Shown piece by piece: positions 33,790-44,743 of a stretch of DNA of 64,000 bases. Both the position numbers and the translations under genes were made by a program. The notes beneath the pieces are model-generated. The model was not told where the DNA came from, did no database searches, and was given only the letters and a program-made list of their open reading frames with translations. How positions within the stretch are numbered: position 1 is the first letter of the stretch; each line of letters opens with the position of its first letter. The stretch spans positions 1,116,001 to 1,180,000 of the forward strand of contig OZ014416.1 in the NCBI GenBank assembly GCA_963965975.1. Direction: 5' to 3'. The DNA is from Xestospongia bergquistia. Its lineage: Eukaryota > Porifera > Demospongiae > Haplosclerida > Petrosiidae.

Positions 33790-36452
33790 ATGTCTACTGT
33801 GAGTCCTGCCATTGATAGTACTAGTAGTAGTTTTGATGATGCAGTTATCAGCAGCTGTACAGAGCCAAAGGAAAAGATTGAAAATGATAATAGTCAAACT
33901 TCAAAAAAACCAAAGAAGTATTTTGACTTTACAATGTTAGTGTTTAATATATAGTCCAAATAGAGAGCAGAGAATGAATTAAATTTAATTTTTAATTAAA
34001 TACTGTCTACATCTATGAATATATAATAAGTACTGGTTCACAATGTTAACAGTTCGTTTATTTAATACAGGTGGAACAAACGACACATAGCATTTAAAGT
34101 TGCATATCTTGGCTGGGAGTATCATGGTTTTGCTAGTCAAGGAACTATTGAACCAACTGTTGAAGTAAGTAATATTCATTGTAAACACATCAATAGTCCA
34201 TATCTATATTGGTATCCATAGTAACCATCCCATATTAACACATCACTACCTATATAGTAACCATAGTAAGTATAACATAAAACACAGTAGTACCTATATG
34301 GTAACCATAGTAACCATGATAGCTTTGATCAATTCTGTCCATAGAGTTAGAATATGATACATTGTTATAGAGTCAGTTATTTCAATGTTTGTTGAAGACA
34401 AAACTCATTGAAGATCCTCAACAATGTAATTATTCAAGAAGTGGAAGGACAGACAAAGGAGTATCTGCATTAGGACAGGTATAGATATTACGGACAGATT
34501 GATTGATGGATGAATCAATGATAAAAAGAGACTTATTATTTAACTTTAATTGATCAATAAACATAGCAGATATAGAGCAAGATACTGTTGTTATCTTTAT
34601 TATAGGTTATTTCCCTTCATGTTCGTTCAGCTTTACTATCAGGACCAGGAGTAATAGCAACAGAGGGAACCAAAGCACAAGAAAGAAGTGGTAAATTATC
34701 TTCCTCTATCTGTTCTGAACACATCTCTAATTTTTATTAGGTGATAAATCTGTTGAAATTTCATACATGCAAATTTTAAATAGAGTTCTACCTGATGATA
34801 TTCGTATACTAGCTTGGGCGCCAGTTGAAAAAGATTTTAGTGCTAGGTATGAGTGTAGATTGAGTTATAGTTAATAGATATTATAATACAACTTATACAG
34901 GTATATTGGAGCATATATTTTTGTAGTGAGATGAATACTGATGAATACTGATATAGTATTCATTAGTATTCATCTCATAGACACTACTAGTACTTAATCA
35001 TCTATGTTCATCTCTTAATACTTAATGCTGATAGATAATTGTAATAACATTGAGTACATAGAATGTCTCTTTACAGCAGTTTTGTTATTTTAGATTTAGT
35101 TGTGTACAGAGAGTTTACAAATATTTCTTTCCTCTTGGTACAATGAATATAGAGGTAAAAAACTATTAATATTAAAATTATTATATAATTATAATGATGT
35201 AATTATTTATAATTAGTTGATGAGGACAGCTGCTAAGAAGTTTGTTGGAGAACATGATTTCAGAAATTTTTGCAAAGTAAGAAGTTCATTATATTAATTG
35301 ATATGTGTAATGTTATGTACCTCTCTGTCTCATTGTCCAATACAGATGGATATTGCAGGTGGTGTTACCAATTTTAAAAGAAGGATATTTGATTTTACTG
35401 TGAATCCCTTGGATGATAACAGGTAGTAATTAGATAGTGGATTAAATAGAATTTAAATCTAATGTGTTTCTTAGCTCACTAAGTATATCATTTAATTATT
35501 CTCTCTTTTCTTTAGTCCTCCTTCACCCTATCAACTTAATGAACTAACTATTACTGGACAGGCATTCTTATGGCATCAAGTACGATGTATGGCTAGTATC
35601 TTATTTCTCATAGGGAGTGGTTTGGAAGAACCCGAGGTAATTCCCATTGAGGTCACTAAGTCACATATGATACAGTCATTGTATCATTAGGTTATTGATC
35701 ATATGTTAGATGTGGAAAAATGTCCTCGAAAACCTCAATATGGTATGGCAGCAGGTAATGATACTTTAACACCTCTTTAATAACTTATTAATAATCTAAC
35801 ATTTAATAACTTATTACTGTTAATAATTTTATAGACTATCCTTTAATTTTATATGACTGTACATATGAAGACATTAAATGGGAAGTTGATGAATGTAAGT
35901 ATAATAATGATATTATTGTATACTTGATGCTCAGTTATTACTGTTGCTATGGCAATATATGTACTTAGCCTAAATTGGAATGTAATGGGATCTCACTAAT
36001 CATTATATTATTTATAGATTCTTATAGAAATGTACTTAAACATTTTCAACAGTTATGGACAAAACAAATGATAAAGTAATTTTATTATTTTCTAGATAAT
36101 AAGTTTATTGTTTACTTCCTCTATTAGTACTACTATGATTCGTTGTATGTTAGAGAGTTTAGAACTTCCTTTATTTTGTTCTGATGACTACGTCTCTTTA
36201 CCTTCAGACCAAATGTCTCCTCTCATTAAAAGTGATCATAAATTAGGTGGTTCTTATAAATCTCTTTTGACCCGCCCATCCAGTGGTGAGTTTAATGGAT
36301 GATTCACAAATGGATTGATAAATGGATGAATGTATGTATACATAGATAGGTGGTTAGATGGATGACATCTAATGTATTTTTATATGGTAGATCCTTTTGA
36401 AATACGTTATGAACATCATCAATCAAAAAAAAGAAAGATTGAGGACATTTAG
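33790..36452 (+). CDS. PUS3: tRNA pseudouridine(38/39) synthase, copy A
   Basis: Fourteen exons: 33790-33935, 34071-34164, 34371-34478, 34606-34690, 34741-34846, 35094-35154, 35217-35276, 35346-35422, 35516-35636, 35691-35754, 35835-35894, 36018-36075, 36128-36285 and 36391-36452. They give 419 residues from the Met at 33790; the frame is open further upstream, with another Met at 33730. [18 protein letters not shown], the catalytic [15 protein letters not shown] (Asp108), [47 protein letters not shown] and [19 protein letters not shown] mark the TruA/PUS3 family. It makes pseudouridine at positions 38 and 39 of tRNA anticodon arms. The basic C-terminus ([10 protein letters not shown]) may be a nuclear signal. 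A second intact copy lies at 48638-51339 and a broken one at 41708. Confidence 0.95.
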
Positions 36453-37513
36453 ACAAGTTGGACATTATGTTTACAAGGTACAAACAATATCTTTAAATAT
36501 TTTTATAACACCATTTAATAATTTGTTTAAGTTCATTACTAGTATATAGAACTTAAATTGTTGTAATAGTATTCATTTTAAAATAGGAATTCTTTTGTTG
36601 ACCCTTGAACAATATGTCAATATCGGTGTGTCTGTGAACCACATAGATAGTTGATATTCATACTTGCTTTGTGATCAAAATATTGTATGGTAACTCATAT
36701 ATAATGAAATATATATTGAGGAGTGACTTGTGTTTTGAAGAAAAGTTAAAATTACTTTGTTAAATCTGCACTATCTCTGTGTATACTATATTATATCTAC
36801 TGGTAAATTCTATTATACACTGACCATTAAAATGAAGTCATGTCGAATTGAGACCTAATTTTAAAGTCTTAAAACATTAACACTTAGTGTTATAACAATA
36901 GTAGTTTATTCAAAATATTATATCATTGTAAAAATTAATTTGTCATTTTGACAACTAATTTGTTACTTACTTTTATGGATTACTATGGAATATAGAATTC
37001 TTGTGAATTATTCACTGTAATCAGTCAAATCTATAGAGCAATAGTTATCCAAATTATATAATATTAACTTCCAATTTGTATCATACAACCTGTTAAAAGA
37101 TTATTAATATAGTTATAGCAACAGTTACATCAGGTTATCTATATAACCATATATTGGCTATATCAACCAGTCAGTTTTTACAGTATACATACATTGGACT
37201 CTTTTGAACTATCCATGTTGAATATTGTTATGTTGTGATGCTCAAAGTATGTTTGAATGTTTTTCATGGAGTGAAGTTAAAGAGACCATGTCCACTTGTG
37301 TAAACATGATATAAGAGTAATTAAGAATATTTATTTTTGAAATAAAATATACAATAACAAAAACTGCTGTAACTAACACAGATGTGCCAAAAACTTACTA
37401 TATTTAATAACACAATATAATAATGTACTAACAAAGCTAACTAAGTAATAACTATAGTTCAACAACTATTTGGTAACTATTAGTAGTACAATCTTTAGTA
37501 TACTGAGCTAGTT
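36453..37513. other. Convergent spacer between PUS3-A and VWA1
   Basis: AT-rich and partly shared with 51340-52448. It contains remnants of an element ending 'gaattcttgtgaattattcac' and of the shared VWA 3' flank. No gene is seen. Confidence 0.6.
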
Positions 37514-39433
37514 TTATTGTAGTAATGTAACTAGCAAGGTAAAGAGAACAGCAAAGAGTGGAATGTGATAAATTGTCTTCATTACTAAAGCTATAAAATG
37601 AATGGAAGTTTAAATTTAATTAAAATAATAATACATGTATTAGGACAATTACTTTGTTATACATTTATGTGCTTTACCTGCACTAGTTGTATCTACAAAT
37701 GTTGTATTTAGAGAGAATGTGTTGTTTTTAAGTAGGCCTACAATAGACAAGTAAACATTAGCTGTAGTGTTGGACAGTGAACCAGTTTGACGACGTCGAC
37801 GATTTGCTTGCATACCACCAATAGATGACTGATATAAGTCAGGACTTATAAAGTAATCTATACCAGCACTTGTACTTTGAATAGAGAAATCAGCTGTTAA
37901 AGAAGTAGGATTTCGTATTGTGAATGATCCTTGGACCTGTATTTGTCCTATAGTAATATCAATTTTTAATGTAATGCCTTCATCAGGGAATGGATACTGG
38001 AGCAAACAAGATTCATCAATGCTAAGACTTGTGTCCAATGGGTCACTTATAGAAGCAATGGCTGGAGCTATTTAAGATGGTGACATACAACGTTAATAAA
38101 ATAACGTTAATTACTTGTACAAACTGATGTTTGTAGTGGGAACAGTTTGTCAGCAAATTGAACGGGAGAAAAGCTTGAAATGAGAAAAACATTTCTTGAA
38201 CTAGAAGCTATATAGTATTGAGCTCAGATGCATCAATGCCACTTCCAATGCCAAATGAATAGACTACTATGCCAGCTGCATGAACTAACTGTGCAGCTTG
38301 AATAGTTGAACTTTCTGAATTGGAGTAACCATCAGTAAAAACTATAGCTACTCGAGGGACACCTTGACTTGTACGAGCATTACTGAATGCTGTATGTAGA
38401 AGGTTTAAAGCTAAATGTGTATATGTTCCTCCACCAGTATAACTAATATTAGTAATAGAAGTATTTAGCTGTCCAGCATTGTTAATTGAGCCAAGTGGAA
38501 TCACAATAGAAGCTGATCTTGAAAATCTTATAACTCCAACATGTGTTTTGTTAGCCCCAATTTCAAAGTTAGAAATAATTGTGTTAACAAAACTCTTGAT
38601 TGTTACAAAGTTTGAACTATGAATACTTCCAGAAGCATCCAACACAAAGATAATATCAAGACCAGATTTGCAACCTATATATAGTGCATATAATATTGTA
38701 AAATTAACAGTTGTACTGTGCATACATGCTAACCTCCAAGAAGCTCTTTCAGAGTTTGAAGGAATTGACGTGCAAGTCGTACAGCATTTGGTATCCAACC
38801 ATCCACAAAAGATAAGAAACTAACAGCTGCCTGCTTAGTACATGTAGTTGCTGTGTCATAAACCTATAGGGAAAGCAATAATATAAAAAGTATCTTTGAT
38901 TGCATTTTAATTTAGTGTACTTGTTGAATTGCTTGTCTGTTGAAGAAATCACTCCATCGAAATACTTCAAAAGCCAGACAGTACAAGTTGGTAGCACTTA
39001 GTAGAATGTCAGTACAGAATCCATTATTAGTATAGCAAGATGGATGACTGTTAAAAGCCAGTGTTTGTAATTCACTGCATGTTCCATTTGAGTTGTAGAC
39101 ATTACTGTTCAGGATAGTTCTCATAAGACAAATTCTTACATTGTCAATCCAAGTTTGACCCTGTACAATGTAGATAATTAAAGTAGCTAATTTCTAGAAG
39201 AATGCTTAATAACTTACTGCAGATGTAAAACAGCTTCTCTTATCTCCAAATTGACGACAGTATCTGTTACCATAGGCAAGAGGATATCCATTATTACCAC
39301 ATTGAAGTCTTGCCTCTACACACTGAGTGTAGAAGTCACAGTTACCAGCATTAGCTAGAGCTGTACATGAACAGTCCTGAGCTTTGACAGTAACTGCCAA
39401 GTAGAATACCACTGCAAACAGAAGTAGCTTCAT
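37514..39433 (-). pseudogene. VWA1: VWA surface protein gene with frameshift
   Basis: Six exons as in the intact paralogues: 39433-39218, 39160-38921, 38863-38734, 38674-38115, 38067-37678 and 37590-37514. Signal peptide (MKLLLFAVVFYLAVTVKA), cysteine-rich region and MIDAS Asp-x-Ser-x-Ser (VLDASGSIHSS) are preserved. Exon 4 is 560 bases against 558 in the intact copies. An extra 'ta' at about 38209-38214 turns the ELN-I-A codons into ELNTI followed by TAG. The VWA domain then loses its last helices and everything after, including the furin site (NRRRRQTG) and the hydrophobic tail. Downstream sequence remains intact in its own frame, so the lesion is recent. A secreted truncated product is possible. 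Assembly error should be excluded. Confidence 0.85.
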
Positions 39434-41707
39434 GTTGATAGAGTTACTTGCAGTAGTACTCTAATAGCTTTGAATTCCTATTGTGGACTGGCTATATGTT
39501 AATGCCTAACTATATTTACTTAATATTAAATTTAGTCTCACCTCATGACATAGCATAATTTTTATATACATGCTATGAATATGAGACACATAATGTATAT
39601 GCATACCTTACATCAGATGACTTAAGTAAGTGAATAGAGATCACTCCTCCACCAATATTGTGATGGAAGTGCATGTATTATTGTTTGAACTAAGTAGAAC
39701 CAAAATGTTATATATTAATGTATCTCATCTAATCAACTTTTGAAGTTATAAAACTTTGCAGGCAGGCAATAGCACAGAGTTCTTTTATCTTCTTTTTGTC
39801 CTTCTTTTGGATCTTATTATTATATCATTTAAACTATGATAACTATAAAATTAGAAAGCTTTTAAGACAGTTATGATCTTACATAAACCATTCATGTTTG
39901 GATCACTGTAATAATAAACATAGTGGTTCTTACAGAGCTGGGAAGTAGCCTTCCAGAGAACCATCATTTATTTACATACACACATTGAAGTAGTTTTTTA
40001 GCATGATTAGCCTTTATTTGTTGTATTCTGTGTGTGGTGTTCAGAAGGTATTAATCTATCCATAGATGTATACAATAGTCTTGTGTTTATTACAGAAAAC
40101 TAGCCTGATACAAACCTGGAAGTGACATATTATTTTAATGAGGTAAATTAATTTTAATTGTTTGAATTTAAAAATATTTAGTATCTATTTCTAATCAATA
40201 GATTAGCAACCAGGAAGCATTCTATTCTATTCTAAAGCAGCTCTTACAAATAAGGTAAATCAGGATCCATTTTGTACGTCATATGTGAATTGGAAATAAT
40301 TATTATCAAATAGGTAGCATTCCAAGTACTTTGATTGTCAAGGCCACTATTGTCTTTTGTACATACAACAATGAAAATGAATGCAGTTATGTTCCTTATT
40401 CAGTTAACTTATATTAGCTTTAGGTAATGCTATAGCCTACCCAATAAATTTTAATGTACATCATTTTTGTTAATACTGTTATGAATGGATTACATAAGTC
40501 CTAGATAACTTGTTGTGTGCTAAGTAAACTGAGAATAGAAGTTGTCTTGTTTGGTTGATATAGCATTTGTAATTTTGGTATATTACTAGAAGGAATTGTT
40601 ACAGTTAACAATTATATATCAACCAAGTTATACTCAGTTTACTTAACACACATCATGTACCCTAGAAAATATGTAATCCATTTACAACAATATTTAGAAA
40701 GTACAATATAACTTGATAGGCTGTAGCCCTACTTATGTAGGATGGTCCTATGGCTGCATAATACTAGGAACTACACTTGTCAAAACTAGATAACTCCCAC
40801 TGAGCACCTATCACATGTTTTCAAGGAAATATTTAATTCAATTATATCAGTACACTTCTTTTATTATTGCCTGGCACACACAGGGTTCCAGGCAGTCCTA
40901 TAATTGTTTTGGTTCTGTGTGGGTGGTGTCAGATGGTAAATTAGACAGTAAAGAAGCATTTATTTAATGAAAGCTGGTTGTTGATATATCTTGATATGAC
41001 ATCATAGTCCAAATTTAGTAATAATCCAGTAACAAATATATGTATAAGTTGTCATATAAACTCAACAATGAAGGTTTAATTCAGGTGGTGTAAATGTCTA
41101 GAAAATATTCACATCATTGTGTAATGTCTGTTAAAATTTATAAAACGGGTATAAGTTGTCTATAAATGTGTACCCATTCCCTTAAAAGAAAGCTGATGTG
41201 GATTACCATCTATAAAATGGGCCATTCTCATAAATATGTCATAAATGATATTCACTATATAGACATACTAACAATCTCGTGATACTCATAAATGAATATC
41301 CATCTTATTGAGTGTCTATGTGTTGGATACTGGTAAATAACCGTGAGTACCCATTCTCATGCCTGAGTATCAAGTCATGGATATTCATATACTCATTTGA
41401 TTCAGGAGTCTCTGACATAAGAGATGATTAATGCCATAATTGAGCAGAAGTAAGTAGAGTGCACACTTAGTACTATGCTTTAGGGTTTAGTATTAGGGTG
41501 GGTTCTATGAACAGTATATAGATTACTTAGTGTTGTTTAATTAAACATGGAATCACTCCTCATAATCTGAATGCCATATGAAATGAATACTAATGATTAC
41601 CCATGAATTTCTATCTTCTGTATAGATAATTGTAATTGTTTTGTGATGACATTTGTTTTAGTCATAGCATTTAGGAATGAGTCTTTTCAATTTATTCATT
41701 TGTTTCA
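39434..41707. other. Spacer between VWA1 and PUS3-B
   Basis: 39540-40115 matches 54480-55050 (right end of the duplicons), including 'gcaggcaggcaatagcac' and 'ttacagagctgggaagtag'. From 40116 to 41707 I see no ORF or splice-linked exon. A weak inverted match joins 40500-40570 and 40615-40660 ('tgtgtgctaagtaaactgag' and its complement), so a small foldback is likely there. Confidence 0.55.
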
Positions 41708-42656
41708 GATTTAGTTGTGTACAAAGACTTTACAAGTTTTTAGCATGAAGTATGATGTATTGCCAGTATCCTATTTCTCATAGGGAGTGGTCTGGAACAA
41801 CCTGAGGTAATCTCCATTGAGGTCTCTAAGTCTCATAAGATACTGTCATTGTATTGTTAGGTTGGTGATCATATGTTATATGTAGAAAATGTCCTCAAAG
41901 CCTCAATATGGTATGGCATCAGGTAATGATAATTTAACACCTGCTTTTAATAACTTATCAATAATCTAGCAAATGTTTTAATAACTTATTAATAATCTAA
42001 CATTTAATAACTTATTGCTGTTAATAATTTTATAGATTATCCTTTAATTTTATATGACTGTACATATGAAGACATTAAATGGGAAGTTGATGAATGTAAG
42101 TATAATAATGATATTATTGTATACTTAATGCTCAGTTATTACTGTTGCTATGGCAATATATGAACTTAGCCTAAATTGGAATATAATAGGATCTCACTAA
42201 TCATTGTATTATTTATAGATTCTTATAGAAATGTACTCAAACATTTCCAACAGTTATGGACAAAACAAATGATAAAGTAATTTTATTATTTTCTAGATAA
42301 TAAGTTTATTGTTTACTTCCTCTAGTACTAGTACTACTATGATTCGTTGTATGTTAGAGAGTTTGGAACTTCCTTTATTTTGTTCTGATGACTACGTCTC
42401 TTTACCTTCAGACCAAATGTCTCCTCTCATTAAAAGTGATCATAAACTAGGTGGTTCTTATAAATCTCTTTTGACCCGCCCATCCAGTGGTGAGTTTAAT
42501 GGATGACTCACAAATGGATTGATAAATGGATGAATGTATGTATACATAGATAGGTGGTTAGATGGATGACATCTAATGTATTTTTATATGGTAGATCCTT
42601 TTGAAATACGTTATGAACATCATCAATCAAAAAAGAGAAAGATTGAGGATATTTAG
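41708..42656 (+). pseudogene. PUS3-B: truncated PUS3 pseudogene
   Basis: Sequence matches PUS3-A/C from exon 6 to the stop codon, with internal damage. Exon 6 ('tttagttgtgtacaaagac') is fused after about 30 bases to the middle of exon 9 ('tatgatgtattgccagtatc'), deleting exons 7, 8 and parts of 6 and 9. In exon 10 one A is missing from the run in 'gtagaaaatgtcc' (five A in the intact copies), a frameshift. Exons 11-14, with their introns, are nearly intact, including the [12 protein letters not shown] region and the KKRKIEDI end. Exons 1-5 with the catalytic Asp are absent, so no active enzyme can be made. Confidence 0.9.
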
Positions 42657-44203
42657 ACAAGTTGGACATTATCTTTAGAAGGTACAAACAGTATCTTTAA
42701 ATATTTTATAATGCCATTTAATAATATATTTAAGTTAATTACTAACATATAGAATTTAAATTGTTATGATAATATTCATTTTAAAATAGGAATTATTTTC
42801 TTTACCCTTAAACTATATGTCAATATCACGTGTCTGTGAACCACACAGATAGTTGATATTCATACTTTGAGATCAAACTATTGTATGGTAACTCATATAA
42901 TAAAATAAATATTGAGGAGTAACTTTTATTTGAAGAAAATCTAACATTACTTTGTTAAATCTGTACTATCCCTGTGTATATTATATTATACCTACTGGTA
43001 AATTCTATTATACACTGACCATTAAGAAGTCATATTGAGACCTAATTTTAAAGTCTTCTTAAAAGATTAACACTATTATTGTTATAACAATAGTGTGTTT
43101 ATTTGTTCAGTGTACCAGGAGCACCTGTAGTAGCTTAATTATATCAATTCTTAGTGCATTTTTCTGGCGTATTTATTTGTTACTGTTTCTAATGCCTACA
43201 ATAACAATAATATGGAGCAGCAGCCTCATACCCAGGCTTTCGTGAACGCCTGGGTACGAGGCTACAATACAACATCCTCATGCAAGCACCTGTTATTTCT
43301 CATTTGTCCTAAGTTGGTTATTTGTATTCCTAGTATGTTAATTTCCATTAAATGTTGAACTCATGATATACTACATAGTACTATCATATAGCACATCTAA
43401 TTTGTGAACTCAATTGAACTCCTCCTGAGTTTAGAATACCTTCAACTTCCTCAATTCTTCTTTTTTTGTTAACCTTGTTGACCTCTGGTCTATGTGTACT
43501 TGGTCAATAACCGAATAATGCAGGCTATTGTAATAAGAGCTAGATGGATCAGGTACCATAGCCCATTTATGGTCTGCACTGCATGGACTAGTTATACTGA
43601 TGCTTTTATATGTATTAGTTATGTGATAAGATCATACCTATAGAAAAGTTTTATTTCATCCACTGTATCACTGTTAAAAATGATTAGTTGATTTAACCAT
43701 TATTTGGTTATACAGGTTGCAATTACAAACTTATTTTTGTTAGAAAAGTAAGCATAATAATGTTTTCATTACTAATGTCCTACTGTTTATGTATTGGTTA
43801 AATTAACTAACCAATTTTTACAATGTACATACATTATTGAGTGTATTGTACTATTGAGCATGTAAACTGGCACCTTAATACTATAAATAAACAGTTTTAG
43901 AGTTTTCTAAATCATACACACATTAATCATCTTATCACCAGCACTAGCAACAAAAACATTATAAGTCAAGTAGTATTACCAGAACACTATAATCATATTA
44001 GTATTATGGAATTCAAAGATTATGTTTTCATTTTCCTATACAAGTATCAACCACTATAAACAGAAGTTAAGGAACATGTATCATATTTAATTGTTAACTA
44101 AATTGAACTTTTCCTAATTTCCTTAATTCTTCCTTTTGTCAACATTATTAAATTGACCGGGGCTGAACATTAGTTATCAAATTATTGTTAATTTACTTCT
44201 TAT
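42657..44203. other. Spacer between PUS3-B and VWA2
   Basis: 42657-43080 continues the PUS3 3' flank seen in copies A and C. The remainder (43080-44203) is AT-rich without a recognised ORF, apart from the hairpin at 43222-43262. Confidence 0.55.
43222..43262. repeat. GC-rich hairpin, 15-bp stem
   Basis: GCCTCATACCCAGGC and GCCTGGGTACGAGGC flank a 10-base loop. The arms pair with one mismatch. It stands out in AT-rich DNA and looks like joined ends of a non-autonomous transposon. Confidence 0.75.
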
Positions 44204-44550
44204 TTATGGAGTGCCGTTTGTGTCAAAATTAAATACATTCAATGGTACATTTAACATGTTATGATTTACTTTTTATTGTTACTTAATAAAACGCGGAGCA
44301 CGAGTACCATGAGCCGTCTCTTAGAATCAAGCGTCAGCGAGATGTTTCCAGTTAGGTTGGGTCCCTGACTTTGGTTGTATATTGTAGGTCTATTATTTAG
44401 GGAAGTCGAGGACAGACATTAAAACTCTGTATAACCCCATTATATTGAAATTGGAATGTCCGCCTAAGGCTTTCGTATATTTTAATAAATAATGACTTAT
44501 TTATTATATCATGAAAATTTTCCAATTTTGACACAAACGGCACCCCATAA
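44204..44550. mobile_element. MITE, 347 bp, 27-bp terminal inverted repeats
   Basis: Left end TTATGGAGTGCCGTTTGTGTC and its inverted counterpart at 44524-44550 share about 27 bases with one mismatch. There is no transposase ORF. The interior is locally GC-richer (around 44290-44360) than the surroundings. It lies about 140 bases upstream of the VWA2 TATA box. Confidence 0.8.
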
Positions 44551-44686
44551 GTAAATGCATATTTATTAATATTTGGAGTTGGTAGGAATGCAAAGTCAGT
44601 GAAAGGTTTCTTCCATTACAAACAAAATTTAAGTGTGTGTCAAAATTTTGAACACACTACTGTTCAATTTTAGAATTTGACAAATC

Positions 44687-44694
44687 TATAAAAG
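44687..44694 (+). promoter_or_regulatory. VWA2 TATA box
   Basis: TATAAAAG lies 57 bases upstream of the VWA2 ATG. At least 150 bases around it match the VWA4 promoter (for example 'ggactgcatgcaat', 'acttacaagctttta') but not VWA1 or VWA3. Confidence 0.7.
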
Positions 44695-44743
44695 AGGACT
44701 GCATGCAATTATTAATAAATCTATAACTTACAAGCTTTTAAGC

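Larger units (their letters stand above)
31720..40115. repeat. Duplicon A (PUS3 + VWA1), paralogous to 47580-55070
   Basis: Exons, introns and intergenic DNA of this segment align colinearly and in the same orientation with 47580-55070. The PUS3 introns, the 3' flank of the VWA gene ('cagatgtgccaaaaactta') and the far flank ('gataactataaaattagaaa') are all retained. The main difference is the cathepsin L gene, present only here. Arm lengths are about 8.4 and 7.5 kb. Confidence 0.85.

Noticed and set aside
44290..44360. tRNA-like or Pol III sequence inside the MITE
   Set aside because: The GC-rich stretch does not fold into a cloverleaf by eye and lacks clear A and B boxes.
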